From Butyrivibrio proteoclasticus P6B7 (GTDB lineage Bacteria > Bacillota > Clostridia > Lachnospirales > Lachnospiraceae), in contig NZ_JHWL01000011.1 in the NCBI RefSeq assembly GCF_000622085.1, positions 62,001 to 126,000 of the forward strand: a DNA stretch of 64,000 bases, read 5' to 3'. This document shows positions 48,291 to 57,272 of this stretch, piece by piece. The notes below the pieces were generated by a model. The model ran no database searches and had not been told where the DNA came from. It saw only the letters and a program-made list of their open reading frames with translations. A program made the position numbers and the translations under genes. How positions within the stretch are numbered: the first letter of the stretch is position 1; the number at the start of each line of letters is the position of its first letter.

Positions 48291-49550
48291 TTACATATTC
48301 CTATTATAGATTTTTTCAACAAAGCGCTTGTTACCACCGATCACCACCACAGCAGCGATAACGCTGAGCATTTCAAAAAGGAAAAGAACTGCTCTGCCAC
48401 TCATAGCCACAGTCATAGCTCCGGCCGCCAGCTCCGCAATAAGAGTTCCGGTAGTACTCAGCACCTGAAATGCCCCATTAAATCGTCCCTTCTTCTCATC
48501 GGGAACATAGCTCTGGGTTGATGAAATCCTGATAGTATAGCTGGTAACGCCGCCAACACCAACAATAAATGCCAGGAACATAGCAAACTGAAACGGTACA
48601 AACAGATACATTCCCTCAAAGAGTCCTATGATCACATACACTGCAATCGCTATACGGAACTTATACTTTTCAGGAATCTTGAACATATAATGGAAAAGAC
48701 CTGTCACCCCCCTTCCAACAAAGCTCATGCCAAAGACTCCCATGTATACGTATTCTCCATAGATATAATGATCCCTATAATATGGGAGACATATTACACT
48801 TGCTGCCCCTCCGGCCATAGATGAAAACAGGAAATACACAGCAATTGCTAAAAGACCTCTCTCTGAAAGCAGATACTCAAAACCCTCCCTGATATCCATA
48901 AGAACTCTGGAAATCTTGCTGGCAGACTCTCCAGCAATAGCTCTTTTCTGCCTGTCTATATATTCCTCCTTCGCACCAATCCTGGTTTCCAAAACAGCTG
49001 CTGCAAAAAAGCAAACAGCATTGATCATAAGAAGAGGTGCAATTCCAATCTTACCATAAAAGAAAGTAGCAACTGGAACCATGAAGGTTGCAAAGGTCTC
49101 AAGAACGCTGGCGATGGAATAGGCCTTAGAATAATTGCCCTCTGTGATAAGCAGTGGATAGAAGCTGTCATAAGCCACCATATATGTGCTGTTCACGCAT
49201 CCTACAATAAATGTAAACAGCGCAAACGCTGCGAAGTTAAACCATCCACTCTTTAGCATCAGGGCAACAAAAAGATATAGCCCCGCCATGGCAAAGTCTA
49301 AAGAATATATCATCTTTTTCCTGGAAAATCTGTCAAGAATTGCCCCAGACACGATTGGCGCCAGTAACTGCGGAATCGTATACATAGAAAGATATATCGC
49401 ATACAGCATGGTGGACCCTGTGTAATCCAGGACCATAAGGCTCATTGCAAAGCCTGTCATGCTGTTTCCAAACATTGAAACAATACTGCCTACAGTAATT
49501 ATAGTAAAATCCCTTGTCCATAAGGGATTACCTTTAGCTCTTTTCCCCAT
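48291..49550 (-). CDS. Major facilitator superfamily transporter
   Basis: A 419 aa membrane protein with about 12 hydrophobic segments. GSIVSMFGNSMTGFAMSLMV in TM1 and the loop GAILDRFSRKKMIYSLDFAM (the MFS motif A, D-R-x-x-R/K-K) place it in the DHA3-like (macrolide/drug efflux) group. The second half repeats the pattern (PEKYKFRIAIAVYVIIGLF). Substrate is unknown. It begins 10 bases after the CapA-like gene, so the two are probably one transcription unit inserted between rplA and rplJ. Confidence 0.85.
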   Translation of the reverse strand: MGKRAKGNPLWTRDFTIITVGSIVSMFGNSMTGFAMSLMVLDYTGSTMLYAIYLSMYTIPQLLAPIVSGAILDRFSRKKMIYSLDFAMAGLYLFVALMLKSGWFNFAAFALFTFIVGCVNSTYMVAYDSFYPLLITEGNYSKAYSIASVLETFATFMVPVATFFYGKIGIAPLLMINAVCFFAAAVLETRIGAKEEYIDRQKRAIAGESASKISRVLMDIREGFEYLLSERGLLAIAVYFLFSSMAGGAASVICLPYYRDHYIYGEYVYMGVFGMSFVGRGVTGLFHYMFKIPEKYKFRIAIAVYVIIGLFEGMYLFVPFQFAMFLAFIVGVGGVTSYTIRISSTQSYVPDEKKGRFNGAFQVLSTTGTLIAELAAGAMTVAMSGRAVLFLFEMLSVIAAVVVIGGNKRFVEKIYNRNM

Positions 49551-49560
49551 ATCAAAACTC

Positions 49561-50808
49561 CTACTTCTGACTTATATATCCATTCCCGTCAATATTGATA
49601 TGTGATGACATCCCTGCAATACTATTAAGAATCCTTGAATACTCTGAGCCCGTAGCCTCGTTTACAGAGCAGCCGCTCTGAATGGCAGGTACAAACTGAA
49701 GGTTGGTACTACCATTGGTATGCAAAGTAACAACAACCATTCCTGTATCCTGAGTCTTGGAATTGAAAATGTAATTTCCAAGGCTATAAACCACAGGAAC
49801 ACCGTTAATATAATCAATCTTCTGAAGAATATGTGGATGAGCTCCAATGATAATGTTGGCTCCCGCATCCACTATCTCCCGAGCCTGCTGCTCCTGAAGA
49901 TAATCTATCTCTGTAGTGCTCTCAGTTCCCCAATGAATGAACACCACCACATAAGCATTTTTCTCTCTGGCCTCTCTTACCCTGTCCAGTAAAAGAGAAT
50001 CATCAAGGCACCTGAATACGCCTGGACTAGTCTCTGTAGCCCCCTTAGTATCAGGAGTATTAAGCCTCTCAATCTGAGTAGCGCATATAATCGCCACTTT
50101 CATGCCATTACTTGTAATATAGTACACAGGATGTGAGGCCTCGTCAATGTTTGAGCCCGCTCCCACATAAGAGATCCCGTGATCGTTAAGGGTTGAAAAT
50201 GTATCCAAAAGAGCTTGCTGCCCATAGTCATAGGCATGGTTATTAGCAAGTCCCACAAGATCTACTCCCATCTGCCCAAGAATCTGCGCAGACACTGGAT
50301 CTGCCCTGAAGGTATATGTCTTACCTGCCAAAGGAGCACCGCCATAGGAATATGGGAACTCGTTGTTCACCATCATAATGTCCACAGCCTGCATCTTCTC
50401 AAGCAAGGAATCTCCAATGACACCCTGGGCATTGTACCCATTCATCTTAAAAGCATTTCCAACCGCATATTCAGAATCAAAAAGAATATCCCCAGCAAAT
50501 CCGATAGTTACTGTATCATCTGATGCAGTACCGATAACATGAGTATAATCCTCATCTCCTTCATAGATTATGGCAGCCTTCTTAGCCGACTCCTCATCAG
50601 TAATAGCTGCATTCTCAGCCATGGCAGCCTCAGGAATACTCTCCCATCCACCAAGAGACAGTCCACTACTTGCCTTGCCGCCATCCTTAACAGTCTTAAC
50701 TATAAAAAGAGCTGGCAACCCCACTGCCAGTATTATTCCAAGCGTAAGCACAAATACTCTAAAGAGCTTTTTATTATGTTTGTTATTATATCCCTCAACT
50801 TTTCTCAT
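49561..50808 (-). CDS. CapA/PgsA-family membrane-anchored protein
   Basis: A 415 aa protein with one N-terminal membrane segment (about residues 16-38) and an extracytoplasmic CapA-type metallophosphoesterase-like domain (about 98-380). Motifs are TIGFAGDILFD, MVNNEFPYSYGG, GLANNHAYDYGQQALLDTF, VVFIHWGTES and IIGAHPHILQKI. CapA proteins are linked to poly-gamma-glutamate export, but many homologues, as here, lack capBC partners, so the role is open. GAGGGATATAATAAC-like spacing gives no unusual start. Confidence 0.85.
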   Translation of the reverse strand: MRKVEGYNNKHNKKLFRVFVLTLGIILAVGLPALFIVKTVKDGGKASSGLSLGGWESIPEAAMAENAAITDEESAKKAAIIYEGDEDYTHVIGTASDDTVTIGFAGDILFDSEYAVGNAFKMNGYNAQGVIGDSLLEKMQAVDIMMVNNEFPYSYGGAPLAGKTYTFRADPVSAQILGQMGVDLVGLANNHAYDYGQQALLDTFSTLNDHGISYVGAGSNIDEASHPVYYITSNGMKVAIICATQIERLNTPDTKGATETSPGVFRCLDDSLLLDRVREAREKNAYVVVFIHWGTESTTEIDYLQEQQAREIVDAGANIIIGAHPHILQKIDYINGVPVVYSLGNYIFNSKTQDTGMVVVTLHTNGSTNLQFVPAIQSGCSVNEATGSEYSRILNSIAGMSSHINIDGNGYISQK

Positions 50809-50862
50809 AGCCTATAGTTTACCACAAAAGCATGGAAAAAGCTGAAGCAAAGCAACAAAAAA

Positions 50863-50889
50863 GAAGCAAGTCACTAAGTGACCTGCTTC
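50863..50889 (-). terminator. Terminator of the rpmG-rplA operon
   Basis: GAAGCA-GTCAC/GTGAC-TGCTTC, 12-bp stem with one A-C mismatch and loop TAA; the minus strand continues TTTTTTGTTGC. Confidence 0.88.
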
Positions 50890-50909
50890 TAATTAAGCAT
50901 TTATGCAAA

Positions 50910-51599
50910 TTAATACTTGTTTGAAACAACCTTTACACCAGGGCCCATTGTTGTTGCAAGAGTGATGCTCTTGAGATACTGACCCTTAACTGATGAAGGC
51001 TTAGCCTTTGTGATAGCATCCATAAGAGCGTTGAAGTTCTGCTCAAGCTGCTCCTCTGAGAAAGATGCCTTTCCTACAGGAACGTGGATGATGTTAGCCT
51101 TATCAAGTCTGTACTCGATCTTACCAGCCTTGATATCGTTAACTGCCTTAGTTACATCCATAGTAACTGTGCCAGCCTTAGGGTTAGGCATGAGACCCTT
51201 AGGTCCAAGAACCTTACCAAGACGTCCTACAACACCCATCATATCAGGTGTAGCAACTACAACGTCAAAATCAAGCCATCCTTCGTTCTGAATCTTTGGA
51301 ATAAGCTCCTCGCCGCCAACGTAATCTGCGCCAGCTGCCTGAGCCTCGTCAAGCTTTGTTCCCTTTGCAAATACAAGAACCTTAACAGTCTTACCTGTTC
51401 CGTTAGGAAGTACTACAGCACCTCTGATCTGCTGATCAGCGTGACGTGAGTCACAACCTGTTCTGATGTGAACTTCTACAGTCTCATCAAACTTTGCAGT
51501 AGCTGACTTCTTAACAAGAGCTATTGCATCTGCGGCTTCATACTGCTGAGTTCTGTCAATGAGCTTAGCAGCTTCTAAGTATTTCTTTCCGTGTTTCAT
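50910..51599 (-). CDS. rplA: 50S ribosomal protein L1
   Basis: L1, 229 aa, the mobile E-site stalk protein and translational repressor of rplKA in many bacteria. [40 protein letters not shown], and [20 protein letters not shown] are diagnostic. It follows rplK by 13 bases. Confidence 0.97.
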   Translation of the reverse strand: MKHGKKYLEAAKLIDRTQQYEAADAIALVKKSATAKFDETVEVHIRTGCDSRHADQQIRGAVVLPNGTGKTVKVLVFAKGTKLDEAQAAGADYVGGEELIPKIQNEGWLDFDVVVATPDMMGVVGRLGKVLGPKGLMPNPKAGTVTMDVTKAVNDIKAGKIEYRLDKANIIHVPVGKASFSEEQLEQNFNALMDAITKAKPSSVKGQYLKSITLATTMGPGVKVVSNKY

Positions 51600-51612
51600 C
51601 TCTCATCCTCCA

Positions 51613-52038
51613 TCAGTCTTCTACTACGATACCCATACTACGTGCTGTACCAGCGATCATGCTCATAGCACCCTCGATGTCAACAGCGTTAAGGTCAGGC
51701 ATCTTTGTCTCTGCAATCTTTCTAATCTCTTCCTTAGAAATAGTTGCAACCTTAGTCTTGTTAGGTACTCCTGATCCCTTCTGGATCTTAGCTGCCTTCT
51801 TAAGAAGAACTGCTGCAGGTGGAGTCTTTGTGATGAATGTGAAACTTCTGTCTGCATAAACTGTGATAACAACAGGGATGATAACGTCACCCTTATCTGC
51901 TGTCTGAGCGTTGAACTGCTTTGTGAATTCAACGATGTTTACACCATGCTGACCAAGTGCTGGTCCAACTGGTGGTGCTGGTGTTGCTTTACCAGCCTGG
52001 ATCTGTAACTTAATATATCCTTCGACTTTCTTTGCCAT
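51613..52038 (-). CDS. rplK: 50S ribosomal protein L11
   Basis: L11, 141 aa, of the GTPase-associated centre. [40 protein letters not shown], and [20 protein letters not shown] are conserved. The ATG at 52038 has AGGAGGTGCC before it; an in-frame ATG at 52092 would add 18 unmatched residues. The leader contains GTGCTGCTTAGCAGC (52074-52090 region), a candidate L1-binding hairpin. Confidence 0.97.
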   Translation of the reverse strand: MAKKVEGYIKLQIQAGKATPAPPVGPALGQHGVNIVEFTKQFNAQTADKGDVIIPVVITVYADRSFTFITKTPPAAVLLKKAAKIQKGSGVPNKTKVATISKEEIRKIAETKMPDLNAVDIEGAMSMIAGTARSMGIVVED

Positions 52039-52158
52039 TATGGCACCTCCTGAAAATATGTGGTCGGACATGCTGCTAAGCAGCACTCCCACTCAGCGGT
52101 TACGTGCCCACTTACGTAGGCTATATATTCATATGCTCTCGCATCGAATATCAATTAA

Positions 52159-52800
52159 TTATGAATCAATCTTTCTAACTTCAGCGAAGCTGATCTCTAC
52201 TGGTGTCTCACGGCCAAACAGATCAACATTGATTGTAGCTGTCTGCTTACCAAAATCCATTCTCTGAACAACGCCAGCAGTATCTTTCCAAACACCTGCG
52301 ATAACTGCGATCTCATCGCCAACACCGAAATCAACAGAGATTGTATCTGTCTTGATTCCTAAAGGCTTGATCTCAGCATCTGTAAGAGGTACAGGCTTGC
52401 TTCCTGGTCCTACGAAACCTGTTACACCACGTGTATTACGAACAACGTACCAAGTTTCATCATTCATGTCCATATTTACAAGAACATAACCAGGGAACAT
52501 CTTTCTCTGCACGTTCTTACGAGCGCCATTCTTAACTTCTACAACATCCTGTAAAGGAATTCTGACCTCAAGGATCTTATCCTTAAGATGTCTGTTCTCA
52601 ATGGATTTCTCAAGGTTCTGTTTAACCTTGTTCTCATAACCAGAATATGTGTGAACTACATACCAGCGAGCATTCTCGTTAATACTGGAATTCTCTGCCT
52701 GAGCCTCATCGTTAGAAACTTCCGCTGAATTCTCTTCTGCAGTCACATCAGCAGAAATCTCTTCAGCCTGCTCGAGATTCTTTTCCATTTCTTCTGACAT
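52159..52800 (-). CDS. nusG: Transcription termination/antitermination factor NusG
   Basis: NusG, 213 aa. The NGN domain (about residues 45-150: RWYVVHTYSGYENKVKQNLE, RKMFPGYVLVNMDMNDETWY, NTRGVTGFVGPGSKPVPL) and the C-terminal KOW (VGDEIAVIAGVWKDTAGVVQ) are complete. The first 44 residues are an acidic, Ala/Glu/Ser-rich extension absent from most NusG proteins. It lies 10 bases after secE. Confidence 0.96.
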   Translation of the reverse strand: MSEEMEKNLEQAEEISADVTAEENSAEVSNDEAQAENSSINENARWYVVHTYSGYENKVKQNLEKSIENRHLKDKILEVRIPLQDVVEVKNGARKNVQRKMFPGYVLVNMDMNDETWYVVRNTRGVTGFVGPGSKPVPLTDAEIKPLGIKTDTISVDFGVGDEIAVIAGVWKDTAGVVQRMDFGKQTATINVDLFGRETPVEISFAEVRKIDS

Positions 52801-52810
52801 GTTTTCTCCT

Positions 52811-53128
52811 TTAACTATTGAATAAGTGAACTAGTTTATCAACTCCATATTCAAAAGCAATATCCAATAAAGCGATCAATGCGCAGCTGATAGCAGATAC
52901 TACTACAACGGCTGTTGTCTGCTTAACAACGTCTTCTCTTGAAGTCCACATGATCTTATTAAATTCAGCTGTAACTCCTGTGAAGAATCCACCAATCTTA
53001 GAAAAGAAGCCTTCCTTCTCAGCGGCTTTTTTCTTAGAAGTCTCTTTCTTGGATGACTCCTTCTTAGATGTCTCTTTCTTTGAAGTTTCAGTTTCTGAGC
53101 TATTGCTTACTACCTTGGTTTCTTCCAT
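52811..53128 (-). CDS. secE: Preprotein translocase subunit SecE with repeat-rich N-terminus
   Basis: SecE clamps SecY in the membrane. The 105 aa protein ends in the single-TM SecE core (FFTGVTAEFNKIMWTSREDV, then VVVVSAISCALIALLDIAFE). The first 40 residues are unusual: a low-complexity tract with repeats of E-T/S-S-K-K (ETSKKETSKKESSKKETSKK), strongly basic. Typical Firmicutes SecE is 60-70 aa. It lies 32 bases after rpmG. Confidence 0.92.
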   Translation of the reverse strand: MEETKVVSNSSETETSKKETSKKESSKKETSKKKAAEKEGFFSKIGGFFTGVTAEFNKIMWTSREDVVKQTTAVVVVSAISCALIALLDIAFEYGVDKLVHLFNS

Positions 53129-53159
53129 ACCCGTAGTCTCCCTCCTAATAAGGATGAAA

Positions 53160-53309
53160 TTACTTTGTTTCCTTATGCATTGTGTGCTTCTTGCAGAATG
53201 GGCAATACTTCTTCATCTCAACACGATCAGGATGTGTCTTCTTATCCTTAGTTGTGTCGTAGTTACGATTCTTGCAATCTGTACATGCTAATGTAATTCT
53301 TGTACGCAT
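53160..53309 (-). CDS. rpmG: 50S ribosomal protein L33 (zinc type)
   Basis: A 49 aa gene, [20 protein letters not shown] then [17 protein letters not shown]. Both Cys-X2-Cys pairs are intact, so this is the zinc-binding form. It heads the rpmG-secE-nusG-rplK-rplA operon, with GGAGGTGAATT before the ATG. Confidence 0.95.
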   Translation of the reverse strand: MRTRITLACTDCKNRNYDTTKDKKTHPDRVEMKKYCPFCKKHTMHKETK

Positions 53310-53427
53310 AATTCACCTCCGCGCGTTAATATTAATTCTTGAAAATTCGCTTAAATCCTGTGTGCGCGCCATATTTATACTATTTTTTGGCATAAAAAAA
53401 AGACCTAAAAATTCATGTCGCCTGTCT

Positions 53428-53456
53428 AATATAACATACACGCATAATTCCGTCAA
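53428..53456 (-). promoter_or_regulatory. Promoter of rpmG-secE-nusG-rplKA
   Basis: Minus-strand TTGACG (53456-53451), 17-base spacer, TATATT (53433-53428). Confidence 0.75.
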
Positions 53457-53651
53457 TCACATTTTCAATTTTGTCATTTTAATTGATGGAAAAAAATTTT
53501 TCAACCCCAATTATAATATTTCTATAAATAATTTTTTGCACACTTCTATATATGTAGTAGCTCTTTTAACAAATTATACCATATATTGAAAAAGAGTAAT
53601 CATAAACCAGTATTTATGCGGCTTCTTTATACTTTTTTATGATTTAATCGC

Positions 53652-53679
53652 TTGACAATTGACGATATTTAAGTAGAAT
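53652..53679 (+). promoter_or_regulatory. Promoter region of the FliD-like gene, sigma-A with possible SigD overlap
   Basis: TTGACA (53652-53657), 16-base spacer, TAGAAT (53674-53679) fits sigma-A. Inside it GACGATAT (53661-53668) matches 7 of 8 bases of the SigD -10 GCCGATAT, but the upstream TTTA (53643-53646, 14-base spacer) is only a weak -35. Confidence 0.5.
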
Positions 53680-53784
53680 AAAAGTAACTAAACGTGGCTT
53701 TGAATGCCCTCGTGCGACTGATGTCAATGGATTGGCAAAGGAAATTTACTCGTACGTTATCAAGGAAGAAAGGAGGGGCAGACA

Positions 53785-55089
53785 ATGGCAGGAATTTCTC
53801 TAAATGGCGCATATAACCATTTCATACAAGATTATGTTTCCAAGGATGTATCACAGGCTGATGCCCATCGTAAAGATGAGCTTCGCGATGTGTACAAATC
53901 AATTGCAAAGATCAATAAAAAGTCCCCTCTCTATCTGTTGACGGATGACGACGCATCAAGGAACGATGCTATTGATATAAAAGAACGAGCAAGGCAGCTC
54001 CAGGGAAATATAGTACGCTTAAGTAATCAAGAGGATAAATCTTCTCTTGATCATTCGTCTGCGTACACAACTGACCAGGACACTGTAACAGCTTCTTATA
54101 TAGGAAAAGCTCCTGATGGAAATCTCGAAAACCTGGGATTTGACATCAACGTTCTTTCACTTGCATCCGAACAGGTCAATACAGGAAGATATCTTCCTAA
54201 GGATTCAACAGGATTACCACCAGACAATTACGCCTTTGATCTTAAGATCAACAACCAGGAATTCGAGTTCCAGTTCAGCATCTATCAGAACGATCGCAAC
54301 ATCGACGTTCAGGAGAAGCTGGAAAAACTCATCAACAAAGCAGGCATAGGCGTAGAAGCAAGTATAAAAGAGGATAATCAGAACAGATCCGCTCTGGTTC
54401 TCACCTCTTCACATACAGGACTTAAGGCAGGAGAAGGCTCACAGTTCGAGGTATATGAATCAGCCAGCGGCCTAAGGACAGGCTCAGTTGATTACCTTGG
54501 TCTTGATAAGATATCCAGCCCAGCCAGCAACGCTCACTTTACATTAAATGGAGAAGACCGAACATCCATATCCAACAAATTCACCGTTGGCGGCAAGTTC
54601 GAACTCCAGTTAAAGGGCGTGACAGAGCCTGGCCAGGACATTCATGTAGGTGTTAAAAAAGATAACGAAGCCCTGATGAACCACATAGATTCGTTAGTAT
54701 CCAACTACAACGCATTCGTCACAGGAGCTTCCGATATTGAAACCCAGAAGTTTAAAGGTGACAAGCTTAAATCCGAGATCATAGGAATCGCCAAGCAGTA
54801 CATGACCGGCATCGAAGACATCGGAATAAAGCTTGAAGGAGACGGAACCCTTTCTATAGATGAAGAAATGCTTAAACAGGCGATCTCAGGGCCAGAAAGC
54901 GAAGCCTCCCTTAAACCGGTTAAAAACTTTGCAGACGCACTCATAGCTAAGACAAAAGATATCTCTGTTGACCCTATGAAGTACGTAGACAGACCAGTTG
55001 TTAACTATAAGAACCCTGATAGTAAGGATTACACATCGCCATACATCACCAGCGAATACTCAGGAATGATGTTCAACAACTATTGTTAA
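53785..55089 (+). CDS. FliD-like flagellar filament-associated protein
   Basis: A 434 aa protein related to the flagellar filament cap FliD (HAP2). The central part has the FliD-type beta domain (FELQLKGVTEPGQDIHVGVK), then NHIDSLVSNYNAFVTG and IGIKLEGDGTLSIDEEMLKQ, both typical of the FliD C-terminal domain. The N-terminus MAGISLNGAYNHFIQDYVSK and the Tyr-rich end differ from ordinary FliD, and no FliS or flagellin gene is adjacent, so it may be a divergent cap or a FliD-like companion. AAGGAGGGGC precedes the ATG. The SigD-like site upstream and a sugar-biosynthesis cluster downstream support a motility role. Confidence 0.7.
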   Translation: MAGISLNGAYNHFIQDYVSKDVSQADAHRKDELRDVYKSIAKINKKSPLYLLTDDDASRNDAIDIKERARQLQGNIVRLSNQEDKSSLDHSSAYTTDQDTVTASYIGKAPDGNLENLGFDINVLSLASEQVNTGRYLPKDSTGLPPDNYAFDLKINNQEFEFQFSIYQNDRNIDVQEKLEKLINKAGIGVEASIKEDNQNRSALVLTSSHTGLKAGEGSQFEVYESASGLRTGSVDYLGLDKISSPASNAHFTLNGEDRTSISNKFTVGGKFELQLKGVTEPGQDIHVGVKKDNEALMNHIDSLVSNYNAFVTGASDIETQKFKGDKLKSEIIGIAKQYMTGIEDIGIKLEGDGTLSIDEEMLKQAISGPESEASLKPVKNFADALIAKTKDISVDPMKYVDRPVVNYKNPDSKDYTSPYITSEYSGMMFNNYC

Positions 55090-55187
55090 GGCATATAAGG
55101 GCGTGATAATTCACGCTTAAGTCACCTTGCTGCAGCATCGTGACTTGATCTTATAAATGCTGTGGCCACGAAGATGGCAGCAGCGAA

Positions 55188-55224
55188 AAAGAAGCAGTGG
55201 ACTTAAGACGTTCACTGCTTCTTT
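55188..55224. terminator. Terminator between the FliD-like gene and glf
   Basis: AAAGAAGCAGTG/CACTGCTTCTTT, 12-bp perfect stem, 13-base loop, followed by CTTATTTATT on the plus strand. Convergent glf can use it too. Confidence 0.85.
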
Positions 55225-55294
55225 CTTATTTATTATTATTCATCTGCACACTCATGCGTGCTCTTAAACTCAGATCAGACTGGCCGCCACAAGT

Positions 55295-56464
55295 TCACTG
55301 CTCTGCAGCCATATCAAGGGCTGCTCTCACAACCTGATCCATATTGTAGTACTTGTACTGTCCAAGTCTTCCACCAAAGAGAATTCCTGAATATTCCTTA
55401 GCCATCTCAGTATACTTAGCATAAAGAGAATTGTTCTTTTCATCATTCATTGGATAGTAAGGCTCATCGCCGTGCTTCCATGTGGCAGGATACTCGTAAG
55501 TTACTATAGTGCCCTTACCCTGACCATACTCAAAGTGCTTGTGCTCAATAACTCTTGTGTATGGAACCTCGCGCTCAGTGTAGTTCACAACTGCGTTACC
55601 CTGGAAGTTGTCCACATCAGGAAGATCCTTAGTCTCAAACTTAAGGGATCTGTACTCAAGAGTACCAAGCTTGTAGCCGAAGAACTCATCGATCATACCT
55701 GTGAAAAGAACTTTCTCAAACTCATCACCGGATACGCTCTCGAAAGGCTTAGCTGGAACACTGCCCTCCATCTTAATGAAATCATAGAAATCAACGCCAG
55801 TCTTAACAGTAATATTGGCATCATCAAGAATTCTCTCAACCATTGCTGTATATCCGCCCATTGGAATACCCTGGAAACGGTCATTAAAATAGTTATTATC
55901 ATAGATAAATCTCATCGGAAGTCTCTTGATGATAAAGGCTGGAAGCTCCTTGCAGTCTCTTCCCCACTGCTTCTCAGTGTAGCCCTTAACAAGCTTCTCA
56001 TAGATATCGCGGCCTGCAAGACTAAGAGCCTGCTCCTCAAGATTATCTGCAGAGAAGGTATCTGTGCCCTTCTCACTGTTGATCCTCTCGATTTCCTTAT
56101 CAGCCTGCTCCTTAATGATCTTCTTAGCATCCTCAGGAGTTCTGATATTCCACATCTTGCTGAAGGTATTCATATTGAATGGAAGATTGTAGAGCTCATC
56201 CTTGTAAACAGCAACTGGGCTGTTGATGTAGTTGTTGAACTCTGCAAATCTGCACACATACTCCCAAACCTCCTTGTCAGATGTATGGAAAATATGAGCA
56301 CCATACTTGTGAACATTGATATCCATCCTGTTCTCAGTATAGATGTTACCAGCAACGTGATCTCTTTTATCTATTACAAGAACCTTCTTGCCGGCTGTAG
56401 CCATCTCTCTTGCAAACACAGCGCCGAACAGACCGGCTCCCACAACTAAGTAATCGTATTTCAT
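55295..56464 (-). CDS. glf: UDP-galactopyranose mutase
   Basis: Converts UDP-galactopyranose to UDP-galactofuranose. The 389 aa flavoprotein has the FAD-binding start MKYDYLVVGAGLFGAVFARE, the NINVHKYGAHIFHTSDKEVW-type active-site block (DINVHKYGAHIFHTSDKEVW), GYTEKQWGRDCKELPAFIIK, and the C-terminal GGRLGQYKYYNMDQVVRAAL. It implies galactofuranose in a surface polysaccharide. AGGAGATAATAC precedes the ATG, directly joined to a variant (TAGTTCTTTTAACA, 56476-56489) of the recurrent motif. Confidence 0.95.
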   Translation of the reverse strand: MKYDYLVVGAGLFGAVFAREMATAGKKVLVIDKRDHVAGNIYTENRMDINVHKYGAHIFHTSDKEVWEYVCRFAEFNNYINSPVAVYKDELYNLPFNMNTFSKMWNIRTPEDAKKIIKEQADKEIERINSEKGTDTFSADNLEEQALSLAGRDIYEKLVKGYTEKQWGRDCKELPAFIIKRLPMRFIYDNNYFNDRFQGIPMGGYTAMVERILDDANITVKTGVDFYDFIKMEGSVPAKPFESVSGDEFEKVLFTGMIDEFFGYKLGTLEYRSLKFETKDLPDVDNFQGNAVVNYTEREVPYTRVIEHKHFEYGQGKGTIVTYEYPATWKHGDEPYYPMNDEKNNSLYAKYTEMAKEYSGILFGGRLGQYKYYNMDQVVRAALDMAAEQ

Positions 56465-56540
56465 GTATTATCTCCTGTTAAAAGAACTATTTATTTGAAA
56501 TAGACATTTGTGCAAACTGTCCAAATCCCATTACACAAAA

Positions 56541-56576
56541 AATCTCTGCGGACCAAATTCAAAGTCCGCAGAGATT
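56541..56576 (-). terminator. Terminator of the HTH gene
   Basis: AATCTCTGCGGAC/GTCCGCAGAGATT, perfect 13-bp stem, 10-base loop, followed on the minus strand by TTTTTTGTG. Confidence 0.9.
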
Positions 56577-56613
56577 ATAACACATTATGAATTTCTATTA
56601 AAGGAAATACAAA

Positions 56614-56952
56614 TTAGTCCTGTGCCTGGTACTTATCAAGCTGTGAGAAATCACCCATCATGTCAAGGATCTTCTTACGTCCAGCCTTGTTAAGCTTAAC
56701 GTACTGCTGCATTACACGGTTCTCAACAATCTTCTTGCCAAGATCTGTGCCCTGCTCAAGAGTAGAAAAGTCAACTGGGTTAAGATTCAAACGATCACAC
56801 ATTTTGATAACTGTTCCGTAAGCCATTCCCTCAATTCCCCTATCTAATGCTGTAACAAGTGTGCTGTATGGAATAGACATATCTATTGCAAACTGTCTGA
56901 CACTCTTATACTGCTGTAAGATTTCCTTCTTTAAAATCTCTGCCTTTGTCAT
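56614..56952 (-). CDS. Small helix-turn-helix regulator
   Basis: A 112 aa protein with a Cro/XRE-like HTH at about residues 15-55: KSVRQFAIDMSIPYSTLVTA, LDRGIEGMAYGTVIKMCDRL. The tail QQYVKLNKAGRKKILDMMGD resembles the C-terminal segment of phage/ICE-type repressors. The ATG at 56952 is chosen for the GGAGGTAATGAC site directly before it. The promoter region holds inverted and direct repeats that may be its operators, suggesting autoregulation. Targets are unknown; no phage genes are near. Confidence 0.8.
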   Translation of the reverse strand: MTKAEILKKEILQQYKSVRQFAIDMSIPYSTLVTALDRGIEGMAYGTVIKMCDRLNLNPVDFSTLEQGTDLGKKIVENRVMQQYVKLNKAGRKKILDMMGDFSQLDKYQAQD

Positions 56953-57096
56953 GTCATTACCTCCTAATTTATTTAAATCTTGCGAAAGTCTTTCCTTTTG
57001 CACAAACAAGTCTACCACATAGACGGTTTTTCGTCATTCACTTTTTAGGGGAATTTTCGTATAAATTTTTATAAAGAATGACGACTAATTTTTGGC

Positions 57097-57124
57097 ATTT
57101 TAACGAAAATGCGACTGATAACAA
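57097..57124 (-). promoter_or_regulatory. Possible promoter of the HTH gene
   Basis: Minus-strand TTGTTA (57124-57119), 16-base spacer, TAAAAT (57102-57097). The repeats TTGCGAAAGT and CGTCATTC lie on either side. Confidence 0.45.
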
Positions 57125-57247
57125 GAATTTGCGAAAGTGTTCACACTTTTTTCACAATTCATTGTTATACTGAAAGACTTTTTACCGTTCACGACATCCT
57201 ACCTGATAAATTTATCACGGACAATTTAGACAAAAATTAACGAAAAA

Positions 57248-57272
57248 ACAAACAGCATAAAATGCTGTTTGT
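57248..57272 (-). terminator. Terminator of the zinc-ribbon gene
   Basis: ACAAACAGCAT/ATGCTGTTTGT, 11-bp perfect stem with 3-base loop; the minus strand continues TTTTTTCG. It would end the rfb-type operon transcript as well. Confidence 0.88.

Larger units (their letters stand above)
53310..53784. other. Gene-free region between rpmG and the FliD-like gene
   Basis: 475 bases without a gene: a roughly 120-nt AT-rich rpmG leader, the rpmG promoter, a copy of the TAGCTCTTTTAACAAAT motif at 53558-53574 (identical over 17 bases to 9445-9461), and the FliD-like promoter region at 53641-53679. No tRNA was recognised here. Confidence 0.65.

Noticed and set aside
53310-53785. tRNA gene, often found near rpmG-secE in Firmicutes
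   Set aside because: No cloverleaf, T-loop GGTTCGAATCC-like or anticodon arm sequence is present on either strand.
55472-56449. 325-codon plus-strand open frame
   Set aside because: It is antisense to glf over its full length, lacks a binding site, and its translation is Leu/Ile/Ser-rich as expected from the complement of a coding strand.
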